This document shows, piece by piece, positions 1 to 8,606 of a stretch of 64,000 nucleotides of DNA (positions are counted from its first letter, which is position 1; every line of letters starts with the position of its first letter). The position numbers were made by a program, and so were the translations under genes. The stretch is from Lentisphaerota bacterium (lineage in GTDB: Bacteria; Verrucomicrobiota; Lentisphaeria; Victivallales; Victivallaceae). The stretch is from positions 1 to 64,000 of the forward strand of contig SUVS01000004.1 in assembly GCA_015061885.1 (NCBI GenBank). Reading direction: 5' to 3'. The notes below the pieces were generated by a model. It made no database searches. It was not told the DNA's origin and saw nothing but the letters and a program-made list of their open reading frames with translations.

Positions 1-261
1 TTTGCCTGCCCGCCATAAAAAATTCGGCAGTTTCAATGTCGTGTTACTCTCCCTTTAGAGTGAGTGCCCGGTCTGTCGCTTCGCGCCAGCCACGGGCTAA
101 CCGCCTTCGGCGGTTTGTGGGAGAGGGGGTAGGTTAGCGTGCTTTTGGCGTTTCGCTTTTTTGCTGTTTGAAACATGCCTGCGATCAGGCTTTGCCTGCC
201 CGCCATAAAAAATCCGGCAGTTTCAATGTCGTGTTACTCTCCTTTTAGAGTGAGTGCCCGG
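1..261. repeat. Direct repeat of ~71 bp (copies at ~1-71 and ~191-261), period 190 bp
   Basis: tttgcctgcccgccataaaaaa[t]tcggcagtttcaatgtcgtgttactctcc[c/t]tttagagtgagtgcccg occurs twice with about two mismatches. Confidence 0.85.
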
Positions 262-768
262 GTTCCGCTGTCGCTCCACCTCGGGCTAACCGCCCGCTTT
301 GCGGGACGGTTTGCTTGTCGCGGCGTAGTGTAACGAAGCCGGATGGGAGAGTAGCACGCTCGGGAGAAATTTTATTTAGAACCCTTGATTGTTACCGCAG
401 TCGGAGGTTTTTTTTATTTTGCGGTTCTCGCGGTGCATTTTATGCCTTGCTGCGATGCTCGCTCGGCGTGTCCTCCGTAGCCTTGGCGAAGGAGGATGGG
501 AGAGTAGCAGTCGGTTCGCCGGGGGGACTGTTTAACGGTAAGTAACGGTAATTAACGGGGCAGAATGTGGTGGGCAATGTTGTATAGCACGGCGGACGGC
601 GTTGGGTCGGACGGCGGCAGGAGTATTCCGCCGCTCTTTAGAAAAGAGCAGATGCTTGGTGGTATCTTGTTTGTCAGCGGAATGTGTTTTGCATTTTGTT
701 GTGTTATTTACGGCTGAATATTGGTAAGAGCAAGTCGTATATTGTTGTAAATATTTCTTGAAGAAGAC

Positions 769-804
769 ATGGGCTGTTGCAATTTCAATATTGTAACAGC
801 CCAT
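769..804. terminator. Stem-loop, likely terminator or structured intergenic element
   Basis: atgggctgtt...aacagcccat inverted repeat downstream of the minus-strand ORF ending at 834. Confidence 0.4.
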
Positions 805-833
805 GCTAAAGGGAGTCAGCTTTTACTCAATAT

Positions 834-1307
834 TCAGAAATCATACTTTTGCTGCAATATATACAGTAATAAATTCCAGACATTTTTAGTTTGAATTTCA
901 TTTATGCGTTCTATTGCCGTTTCATTTGCGAAAAATTGAGATTTCAAACTGAAATATTTGCGTACAGTACCAATCTGGATAATGTCATGCGTATCTTGGG
1001 CAAAATTAAACAGATAGTCAACTCCGCTGCCTTTGGTTCTGGTGGTTTGGATAAAAATATCGGCCCCAATCTCAACAGCAGCAGTACAATTATTTTGAAC
1101 TTGTTCGAGTGTGTCGCCATCTTTGCCCAATGCAACGGTCAATTCTAAATCAGTCAATTTTACAATCTCAATATTATTGTCTTTGTATTGCTGACGCACA
1201 ACAGTATGTTTACGCTGTTGTGCTTCGGAAGAGAGAATATCGCCCAACTTTTTTACAGTAGTCGTTTTTCCTTCGTTGGCATGACCGCTTACGGCAATAA
1301 TTTGCAT
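834..1307 (-). CDS. P-loop NTPase-like protein
   Basis: 157-aa ORF with N-terminal GHANEGKTTT, a Walker A-like motif. Confidence 0.6.
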   Translation of the reverse strand: MQIIAVSGHANEGKTTTVKKLGDILSSEAQQRKHTVVRQQYKDNNIEIVKLTDLELTVALGKDGDTLEQVQNNCTAAVEIGADIFIQTTRTKGSGVDYLFNFAQDTHDIIQIGTVRKYFSLKSQFFANETAIERINEIQTKNVWNLLLYILQQKYDF

Positions 1308-1331
1308 TTCACGGCTTCTCCTGTTATGTCG

Positions 1332-2897
1332 TTAGAAATCCAATTGTTGCATTTCTTTTTGTTTTTTCTTTTGTTCACCTTGCTTATTGTATTCTTTTAT
1401 CGCATTTCTGAACTCACTATCCAGTTGTTTTCGATATTTCACGAGTTTTGCATCTTTTATTGTCACGGTAATATAATCACCAGATTTTATAAACACGATT
1501 AAAATATTATCATTATAAAGTTTAAGTTCCGGTTTTTTGGCTGTAGAAGCTTGCAAGGATAAAGTTTGAGTTTTATATACTAATTCTCGATGCAGATTGA
1601 AAATCTCCAATTTTACAGCCTCAACTTCCTTTTGGGAAAGCTTGTAGATATTAGGAGGTAAAAGTTTATTTTTCAAAGTATTCAGTTTTTGATATATATC
1701 TGCTATTTGCTTTTCTATCTTTTCTGATTTATCATTTGAACTTTTTTGGGGGTGAAGTGTTCCTTGCTGTTTCAAGTCAGGATAGTCCTTTTTGAATTTG
1801 TCAATGAATGATTGAATTGTAACATTTTGTGTTTCATAAAATTTAAATTCAACTCCAATTAAAAAAGCATATTCGTTATAGTTAACATAACCCTTAGCAA
1901 TGCGTCCATCAAAATCATGTTCTATATCGCTGCGATATTTAATATTTACTTTTTTCAGTTGCTTGGAGGGTGATAACGCTACATACTTCCTGTCTATATG
2001 TCCTTTAGGCAACTCTGTCACGGAAAAATCTTTATAGCGAACAGTAAAAAAAGAATCTTCCCACAATGGGGTAATTTTATTGTCATTCTCTTGATTTAGT
2101 TTTGCTTTATAAAAATATTTTCTTGATACTCCAGAATAAATATTTTTATACAGCCTCATTGGTGTATATCCAGTAGTTTTTAATGGGTATTTTGCTTTTT
2201 CTTCAGCGATACGCTTTTCTTCAGCTTTGCGTTTTTCTTCAGCGATACGCTTTTCTTCAGCCTTGCGTTTTTCTTCCTGAAATCTGCGTTTTTCTTCAGC
2301 GATACGTTTTTCTTCAGCCTTGCGTTTTTTTTCCTGAAATCTGCGTTTTTCTTCGGCGATACGTTTTTCTTCCGCTTTTTCAAATGCAGTTTTGTATGAT
2401 TTTATTTTTTGAGCGTATCTTCTGATATAGCGACTGCGCAGCGGACATTTACCCACATTTTTCAATGCATATTGTTTTACTGCAAATGCAGATGCGTTAT
2501 ATCCATTTGCGTCAAGATAAAGTATATATTTGATAATGTATTCCGGAAAATCTGCCATTATTTCGAGTTTTTCAGGTGCACTATATACTTTTTTTTCGAA
2601 GAGAATATCGTAAGCCTCCATCAATAACTTTGCCTGATCTCCTCGACTATTGTGCTGAATATCTTTAATAACATGACATGCGGCAGACTGATTTTTAGCT
2701 TTAAATGCAGCAGTCATGTATTTTTCTGCGGCATTGTGATCAACTTCAGTACCATCACCATTCATAAGCATTACGGCTGCTTTGTACTGCATATCAGCAT
2801 TTCCAGCATCAGCCTGCTGTTTTATATCCTCAAACGAAGTGCATCCAGTCAATGCTAATAAGCAGACTGTTGCTAATATCCACAAATTTTTCTTCAT
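1332..2897 (-). CDS. Putative lipoprotein with Sel1-like N-terminus and Lys/Glu/Arg-rich tandem-repeat coiled coil
   Basis: Signal peptide with lipobox LALTGC; ADMQYKAAVMLMNGDGTEVDHNAAEKYMTAA resembles Sel1 repeats; AEEKRIAEEKRRFQE repeats. Confidence 0.7.
   Translation of the reverse strand: MKKNLWILATVCLLALTGCTSFEDIKQQADAGNADMQYKAAVMLMNGDGTEVDHNAAEKYMTAAFKAKNQSAACHVIKDIQHNSRGDQAKLLMEAYDILFEKKVYSAPEKLEIMADFPEYIIKYILYLDANGYNASAFAVKQYALKNVGKCPLRSRYIRRYAQKIKSYKTAFEKAEEKRIAEEKRRFQEKKRKAEEKRIAEEKRRFQEEKRKAEEKRIAEEKRKAEEKRIAEEKAKYPLKTTGYTPMRLYKNIYSGVSRKYFYKAKLNQENDNKITPLWEDSFFTVRYKDFSVTELPKGHIDRKYVALSPSKQLKKVNIKYRSDIEHDFDGRIAKGYVNYNEYAFLIGVEFKFYETQNVTIQSFIDKFKKDYPDLKQQGTLHPQKSSNDKSEKIEKQIADIYQKLNTLKNKLLPPNIYKLSQKEVEAVKLEIFNLHRELVYKTQTLSLQASTAKKPELKLYNDNILIVFIKSGDYITVTIKDAKLVKYRKQLDSEFRNAIKEYNKQGEQKKKQKEMQQLDF
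2195..2375. repeat. Coding minisatellite encoding AEEKRIAEEKRRFQE(K/E)KRK repeats
   Basis: Repeated ttcttcagcgatacg(c/t)ttttcttcagc(c/t)ttgcg(t)ttttctt blocks. Confidence 0.8.
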
Positions 2898-2952
2898 AAA
2901 ACCAACCTCATTCTATATAAAAATGTATTTTTTAACAATCACCATAAAAAAC

Positions 2953-3396
2953 TTAACTGAAGGGCACCCCATTGGCATCTTTCTTTACAGTACATACCTC
3001 AACAATATTCCAAATTGTAATAATAAACAAAGGAAAAATGAGCCAACCAAGTAGTAACGTTATCAGTATTTGCGTAACCCCTTTGCCTGAATAACCTGCA
3101 TAAAAATTATGTATCCCCAACCATCCAAGAAAAAGTCCCAATAAAACATATACTGTTCGTTCTTTGGATTGTACTGTTGTTAATGCAATGTTGTTTACCG
3201 TTGGTTGCGGCTCACTCTTAGCAACAATATTTACCTTTACACCTGAATTATTATCGGGTTTCAAATCGGTAACAAGGCGTAATGCCGGATCGATTATTTC
3301 ACCGCAGTAACGACATTTTTTAGCCAATGCATTAATTTTTTCTGCACAAAATGGACATCGAGTCAAAGTTATATTTTCATCGTTTTCCATAACCAT
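2953..3396 (-). CDS. TM2-domain protein with N-terminal zinc ribbon
   Basis: CPFCAEKINALAKKCRYCGE zinc ribbon; LGLFLGWLGIHNFYAGYSGKGVTQILI TM2 domain. Confidence 0.75.
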   Translation of the reverse strand: MVMENDENITLTRCPFCAEKINALAKKCRYCGEIIDPALRLVTDLKPDNNSGVKVNIVAKSEPQPTVNNIALTTVQSKERTVYVLLGLFLGWLGIHNFYAGYSGKGVTQILITLLLGWLIFPLFIITIWNIVEVCTVKKDANGVPFS

Positions 3397-3480
3397 AATT
3401 ACTTTCCATATTTTTTATCAAAATCCAGAATGTCCCCTCAAATACAGATGTATTCGAGGGGACACCTATACTGTAAAACA

Positions 3481-3816
3481 CTAAATTACAGCAGTTATTT
3501 TTGACACATTAACTTCTCTTGCATCATTGCAGACCTTAAACCAGCGTACTATCGGATATATCCCCAATGTTATCCAGTCAAGCAATAAAATCTGGAGAAT
3601 TCCGGCTCCTATTTTGCCAAGATAAAATTGATCAAAACCTGGCAGGAAAAATGCCAGAATAAAAGCAACCGCTGGAGATTTAAATTTCTGTGTGGTTGCT
3701 GCTCGGTAGCTCGTATCACTCATACGTTCCAGCGAGGTAACAACCAACCCCGCTTTTGCTGTTGGGAAAAGTCTTGCATTTGCATTAACCCATTGTTTTG
3801 CTTCGATAGAGTTCAT
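3481..3816 (-). CDS. TM2-domain-like small membrane protein
   Basis: FILAFFLPGFDQFYLGKIGAGILQILLLDWITLGIYPIVRWF resembles TM2. Confidence 0.6.
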   Translation of the reverse strand: MNSIEAKQWVNANARLFPTAKAGLVVTSLERMSDTSYRAATTQKFKSPAVAFILAFFLPGFDQFYLGKIGAGILQILLLDWITLGIYPIVRWFKVCNDAREVNVSKITAVI

Positions 3817-3961
3817 TTTTCTATCCTATCCTTTCCTTTGTTTTTTTTCTGCTCATAGTAAACAACAAAGAAACTCACAGGACAGTACGGGTCTTCAGTG
3901 AATAGCGTGTAATAAAGAGGTAAATCAGGCAACAAAAAAGCCGAACACCCCAGAATTGCAC

Positions 3962-4111
3962 TACGTCCAAGGCCCGACCAAGAGCCCACTACACCCAATG
4001 CAAATAGGAGTATCCGGCAAGATCATGCAAAATAGACACAATCTCACTGGACACAGTTTACCTGTGGGTGTAGTAGACAAAACGTTTTTTACTTGGTCGG
4101 TTTTGGACGTA
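3962..4111. repeat. 150-bp element with imperfect terminal inverted repeats
   Basis: tacgtccaaggcccgaccaag (3962-3982) against cttggtcggttttggacgta (4092-4111); inner actacaccca (3988-3997) against tgggtgtagt (4065-4074). Confidence 0.6.
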
Positions 4112-4417
4112 TTTGTCGTAAAATGCGAACAGTTTTAATTAGCCACAGCCTTTCTGACTGCACCCTTAATATATATGGTATTAATTATAAATGCAAATTA
4201 AAAATCGTTAAATATTTATTTTACAGACTCTTTAATACTTCATATTTGCTGTGTGCCGGCTGCTGTTAGCGGGGGAAGGTCTGTTATTGTGTAATAAAAA
4301 GCTCTTATGTTGTTTTGTTGGGTTAAATTCTGTTATTTCTGTAAAATTCCGTCAGGCAACAGCAACTTTTTCTGCCGGATTTACCGCCGGTAAGGCGTGA
4401 ATTGCTCGTTTATTTGC

Positions 4418-4446
4418 TTGACATATTATTGCTTATGTTGTATATT
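4418..4446 (+). promoter_or_regulatory. Sigma70-type promoter
   Basis: TTGACA (4418-4423), 17-nt spacer, TATATT (4441-4446), upstream of the CDS at 4493. Confidence 0.65.
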
Positions 4447-4492
4447 ATACCTTTCAACGTGAAATCATATTCAAAAACAAAGGACTTTTTGC

Positions 4493-5563
4493 ATGATGAA
4501 AAAACTTTTATTGACCGCATTTTTTACCGCTTGTGCGGTTTTTCTTACTGCTTCGGAATACAGCTTTATGGCTTTAGGGGATATTCATTTTGATGGCGAA
4601 GCATATCACTCCACTGTTCCCCAGCAAGCCCATCGCCGCAAAGAGCGTAAGCGTAATCTTGATATGTGGAAAAACGGTAAATCCGACCAGGTTCTTGCCG
4701 CTGCCGCCAAACAACTTACACCTGATATGCCGTTTGTAGTGCAGATCGGCGATTTTACTCAAGGCGATTGCGATGGCGAAGCTCTTCAGGAAAAGATGTT
4801 TGCCGATGCTTTTGCGGCGGTCAAAAAGTATTTTCCCCAACATAAATTGCTTGCGGTAAAGGGTAATCACGATGTCCGTACTGTTGGTGTTAAAGGTGCG
4901 TGCAATACTCCGGCGGTCAAAAGTTTTCTGCCTTTGATCGCCAAAGAGTTGGGGCGGGAAAAAATAACTGGAAATTATGCGGTCGTACAAGGCAAAGATC
5001 TTTTTATTTTTATTGATTCATTTGTCGGAAAAGATACACTTTTCAACTTTATTGACAAAACTTTGAAGCGTTATCCGGAAAGTCGCTACACCTTTTTGAT
5101 TTCTCATCTGCCGTTACTGCCTTGCTCGCCGGGATACCCCGTATGGCTGATACCGCAGTATGATAAACTTATTCCGATTCTGGCAAAACGCAATGCTGTT
5201 ATATTAAGTGCCCATACCCATATACCATCCTGCGTTTCAATCAAGACTCCGGAAGGCAGTCTTGCTCAAATCGTGGTCAGCAGTATCGGCTGTGATTGGA
5301 AACGCAACGAAAAAATGGCGATAAGAGCGGCAAACTTTGAGGATTTTTGCAAGTTGATCTCTGCCCGGAAAATGAAGGATAAAAAAGTTGTAAGTATTCT
5401 TGATTATATGAAAAAACAGCAGATAAAAATGTACGAGCTTTACCATGTTACATCCGGTTTTGCTGTAATAAAAGTAAAGAACGATTCGGTTGTTGCTGAA
5501 TTTTACAATGATGAATCCGGCAAACCCAAGCAAATCAAAACGCTGTTCAGTACTGCTGAATAA
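4493..5563 (+). CDS. Secreted calcineurin-like metallophosphoesterase
   Basis: Signal peptide; ALGDIHFDG, IGDFTQGD, VKGNHDVR and SAHTHIP motifs. Confidence 0.85.
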   Translation: MMKKLLLTAFFTACAVFLTASEYSFMALGDIHFDGEAYHSTVPQQAHRRKERKRNLDMWKNGKSDQVLAAAAKQLTPDMPFVVQIGDFTQGDCDGEALQEKMFADAFAAVKKYFPQHKLLAVKGNHDVRTVGVKGACNTPAVKSFLPLIAKELGREKITGNYAVVQGKDLFIFIDSFVGKDTLFNFIDKTLKRYPESRYTFLISHLPLLPCSPGYPVWLIPQYDKLIPILAKRNAVILSAHTHIPSCVSIKTPEGSLAQIVVSSIGCDWKRNEKMAIRAANFEDFCKLISARKMKDKKVVSILDYMKKQQIKMYELYHVTSGFAVIKVKNDSVVAEFYNDESGKPKQIKTLFSTAE

Positions 5564-5590
5564 GATTTGTTCCGAGTTGATTTCAATATA

Positions 5591-5640
5591 AAAAAACATG
5601 GTGTTGCATCGTTTTTCAGCATTACAACACCATGTTTTTT
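5591..5640. terminator. Bidirectional Rho-independent terminator
   Basis: aaaacatggtgttg...caacaccatgtttttt between convergent genes. Confidence 0.8.
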
Positions 5641-5661
5641 ATTGTCGGTATATTTTACCGT

Positions 5662-7119
5662 TTATGCCAACATCTGCAAGGCTTTATCCATGCGGTTGAG
5701 CGATTCAGCTTTACCCAGTACGGTCATGATTTCGCCGGGACCGCCGGGGGTTACAGCGGTGCCGGAAACAGCAATACGCAATGCCCACATCGGCAGACCG
5801 AGTTTCATCTCTTTATTTTGAGCGTAGCCGGTCACTAATTCAGTGATTGCTTCGCTGTTCCAGTTTTCCAGAGCTTCGTACATGCTTCTCAGATCCTGCA
5901 ATATACTCAATGCGATTTCCGGATTGCATTTGCTCTTTTTGTTGTTGAACAAACTTGTATCATAGTTTGGAAGTTCCAGCAGGAAAGCGATTTTTTCGCG
6001 TATTTCCGAAAGTTTTTCGGTTCGCGGTTGAAGCAATCCGGCAAGCATCTCCCAGTGCGGTTCGGCAATGGTTCCGGCGATTTGAGCAAATTCTTTGGAG
6101 TACGCGGCAAACTCTTCCGGCGGCATGGCTTTGATATATTCGGCATTCATCCACTTGAGTTTATCGTAGTCAAAGACGGCGGCTGATTTGTTAAGTCCGC
6201 TGACTTTGAACATGCTTACGAGTTCTTCAAAGCTGAAGATTTCACGGTCGTTTTTGGGCGACCAGCCAAGCAATGCTATGTAATTGACAATAGCTGCGGG
6301 CAGATAACCTTCAGCCGCCAAACTTTCAAAACTCACCGAGCCGTGGCGTTTGGAGAGCTTGGCGATGGTTCCGTCTTCGTTGCGGCCCATGATCATCGGC
6401 AGATGCACATATTCCGGCGGCTGCCAGCCGAATGCCGCATACAGAAGGTTGTATTTGGGGGTACTGGGCAGATATTCACTGCCGCGTACAACATGAGTTA
6501 TGTTCATGGTGTGATCGTCAATAACATTGGCAAAGTTGTAAGTGGGCATACCGTCGCGTTTGAGCAAGATCTGGTCATCCAGGACATTGTTTTCGATAGT
6601 GATTTCGCCGAAAACCGCATCGGTGTAGGTCGATGTTCCGGTTCGGTCGATCTTCTGGCGGATGGCAAAAGGCTCGCCGGCAGCAACTCTGGCTTTGGCG
6701 ACTGCGGGGTCCAGATTGCGGCAATTACATTCCTGCTCCGGATTTTCTGAAATATCTTCGCCATTGCTGTCATGTTCGGTTTTGTCACAGAAGCAATAAT
6801 ACGCCGCACCGGATTCAACAAGCTGTTCAGCATACGGTTTATACATATTTTTGCGTTCGCTCTGGATATATGGACCGTAGTCGCCGCCGACATCGGGACC
6901 TTCGTCGTGAAGCAGTCCGGTAGCGGCAAGGGTGCGGTAAATAACATCGACAGCTCCTTCAACATAGCGGTTCTGGTCGGTATCTTCAATACGCAGGATG
7001 AATTTACCGCCCTGACTTTTGGCGATCAAATAGGCATAAAGAGCGGTACGCAGATTCCCCACATGCATAAAGCCGGTGGGACTGGGGGCAAAACGGGTAC
7101 GGATTTCATTGGCACTCAT
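5662..7119 (-). CDS. gltX: Glutamyl-tRNA synthetase
   Basis: RTRFAPSPTGFMHVGNLRTALYAYL; KLSKRHG (KMSKS-like); start set at MSANEIRTRF. Confidence 0.95.
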   Translation of the reverse strand: MSANEIRTRFAPSPTGFMHVGNLRTALYAYLIAKSQGGKFILRIEDTDQNRYVEGAVDVIYRTLAATGLLHDEGPDVGGDYGPYIQSERKNMYKPYAEQLVESGAAYYCFCDKTEHDSNGEDISENPEQECNCRNLDPAVAKARVAAGEPFAIRQKIDRTGTSTYTDAVFGEITIENNVLDDQILLKRDGMPTYNFANVIDDHTMNITHVVRGSEYLPSTPKYNLLYAAFGWQPPEYVHLPMIMGRNEDGTIAKLSKRHGSVSFESLAAEGYLPAAIVNYIALLGWSPKNDREIFSFEELVSMFKVSGLNKSAAVFDYDKLKWMNAEYIKAMPPEEFAAYSKEFAQIAGTIAEPHWEMLAGLLQPRTEKLSEIREKIAFLLELPNYDTSLFNNKKSKCNPEIALSILQDLRSMYEALENWNSEAITELVTGYAQNKEMKLGLPMWALRIAVSGTAVTPGGPGEIMTVLGKAESLNRMDKALQMLA

Positions 7120-7236
7120 AAAAAATATCTTCCTTATATTTGAGCTTATTTCTTGAAATTGCCATATAAAATACACTCAACGGGGCTTTCTTGCAAATTC
7201 ACCGCAGTTTTTTACTGATTTTTTTACAAAATAGAC

Positions 7237-7265
7237 TTGACAAGTACATTTTTTTCTGGTATCTT
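7237..7265 (+). promoter_or_regulatory. Sigma70-type promoter
   Basis: TTGACA, 17 nt, TATCTT upstream of the CDS at 7323. Confidence 0.5.
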
Positions 7266-7322
7266 TATCTCAATATAATTTTTTAGTTGTGTTGTTGAAA
7301 ACGATTAAATCAGGAGTTTTTC

Positions 7323-8090
7323 ATGAAAATAGCTTGTCCGCAGTGCGGTCAGCACTATGAGGTTGAGGCTGGAGCTCTTGACCGTTATTTCCGCTGTACC
7401 GAGTGCCAGATGCTTTTCCGCGGCTTGAATGCCAAGCCGGTCAAGGAACGCAAGATCAGACGCAAAAATAAAACTGCGGATGAAAAAAATGAAGCTGCCT
7501 CCACTGTTCCGGAAAATGCTGTGGAAAATAATCCGGCGGCCACCACCGCTGCCATAGCTGTGGAAAATATGGAAAAAGAAGCTGTGGAAGCAGAAGCCCG
7601 TTTCTGGGAAAAAAGTCTGGAAGAAGATGTTTTGGCAGAAAAAGCGGTCAAATACAGAAAAACATCTGTCAACTGGCAGTTGATCGTGTTGGCTCTTGGT
7701 ATTGTGCTGTTGGCAGTAGCTTTTGTAATCGCACTGGTAGCCAATGCCAAGGTGAATGACCTGATTGCAGAACATAAAGGGTTGAACGGTAAAGAAATCG
7801 CTTATAAAGGACGCATTGAGAAACTCGAACAGCGACTGGAGGCGGTTCAGACTTCATTGCAAAATATTTCTGCTGCTGACGGAAAAATGAAGCAGCTTTT
7901 CGATCATATCAACACCAAAGTAAACGATCAAACCCTTGCCCGCAAGGTCGATGAACTGTCCAAGTCTTTGGAAAAGCATTATAAAGATACCGAAGAACTC
8001 AAGAATTCCATCAGCAAATACCGGGAAGATTGGGAAAAATTTACTGAAGCGGATAAAGCGACCGCTAAACAGCGTAAAACACGCCGCTGA
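7323..8090 (+). CDS. MJ0042-type zinc-ribbon protein with one TM helix and C-terminal coiled coil
   Basis: MKIACPQCGQHYEVEAGALDRYFRCTECQ; hydrophobic LIVLALGIVLLAVAFVIALVA; heptad-rich C-terminus. Confidence 0.7.
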   Translation: MKIACPQCGQHYEVEAGALDRYFRCTECQMLFRGLNAKPVKERKIRRKNKTADEKNEAASTVPENAVENNPAATTAAIAVENMEKEAVEAEARFWEKSLEEDVLAEKAVKYRKTSVNWQLIVLALGIVLLAVAFVIALVANAKVNDLIAEHKGLNGKEIAYKGRIEKLEQRLEAVQTSLQNISAADGKMKQLFDHINTKVNDQTLARKVDELSKSLEKHYKDTEELKNSISKYREDWEKFTEADKATAKQRKTRR

Positions 8091-8121
8091 TCTGAAAAAT
8101 CAGCAAAATATGTAAAAATGG

Positions 8122-8166
8122 GGCTGTTGCACATCAAAACTCTTGAGATTGGCAACAGCCTTTTTT
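8122..8166 (+). terminator. Rho-independent terminator
   Basis: ggctgttgc...gcaacagcctttttt. Confidence 0.8.
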
Positions 8167-8606
8167 CTGTTTTTTCCGTTCAATCCTATAAAAAATCATC
8201 ATTTATTTATCAACACTCAAGCATATATGGGCTTCTTCTCAAATTGGATGTTTGAGCTGAAAAACTGTATCCGGCAGCTGTTTCGGCAATGATGGAACTG
8301 GTGATGGCTCAAATCAAAAAGCCGATACACCGTCTGATCCCGTTTGATTTGGTATTCCCTCATGGTCTGCCGCCATATAACAAAAATTGACAGGTTCAAC
8401 AGTTGAAAATATGCCGCCGGGTATTTGCTTATACGAAACGGCATACTTTGGGACTGTCGCATCTTAATGCAAATACTCTGAAAAAAATTTGAAAGTCTGT
8501 TTTTATTGATTTGAAAAATTTATAAACAGTGTTACTTTATACTCTGAAAGGTACTGTTGTTATTATAGTACAATAAAATCAACCATAGTTATACGAGGAC
8601 AGAACT

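Noticed and set aside
2180-2425. ORFs on both strands with LQRYAFLQ / KKNVSLKKNA repeats
   Set aside because: Alternate-frame translations of the coding minisatellite in the lipoprotein gene.
8217-8462. 81-aa minus-strand ORF between the zinc-ribbon gene and fucI
   Set aside because: No RBS or recognisable family; composition resembles intergenic sequence.
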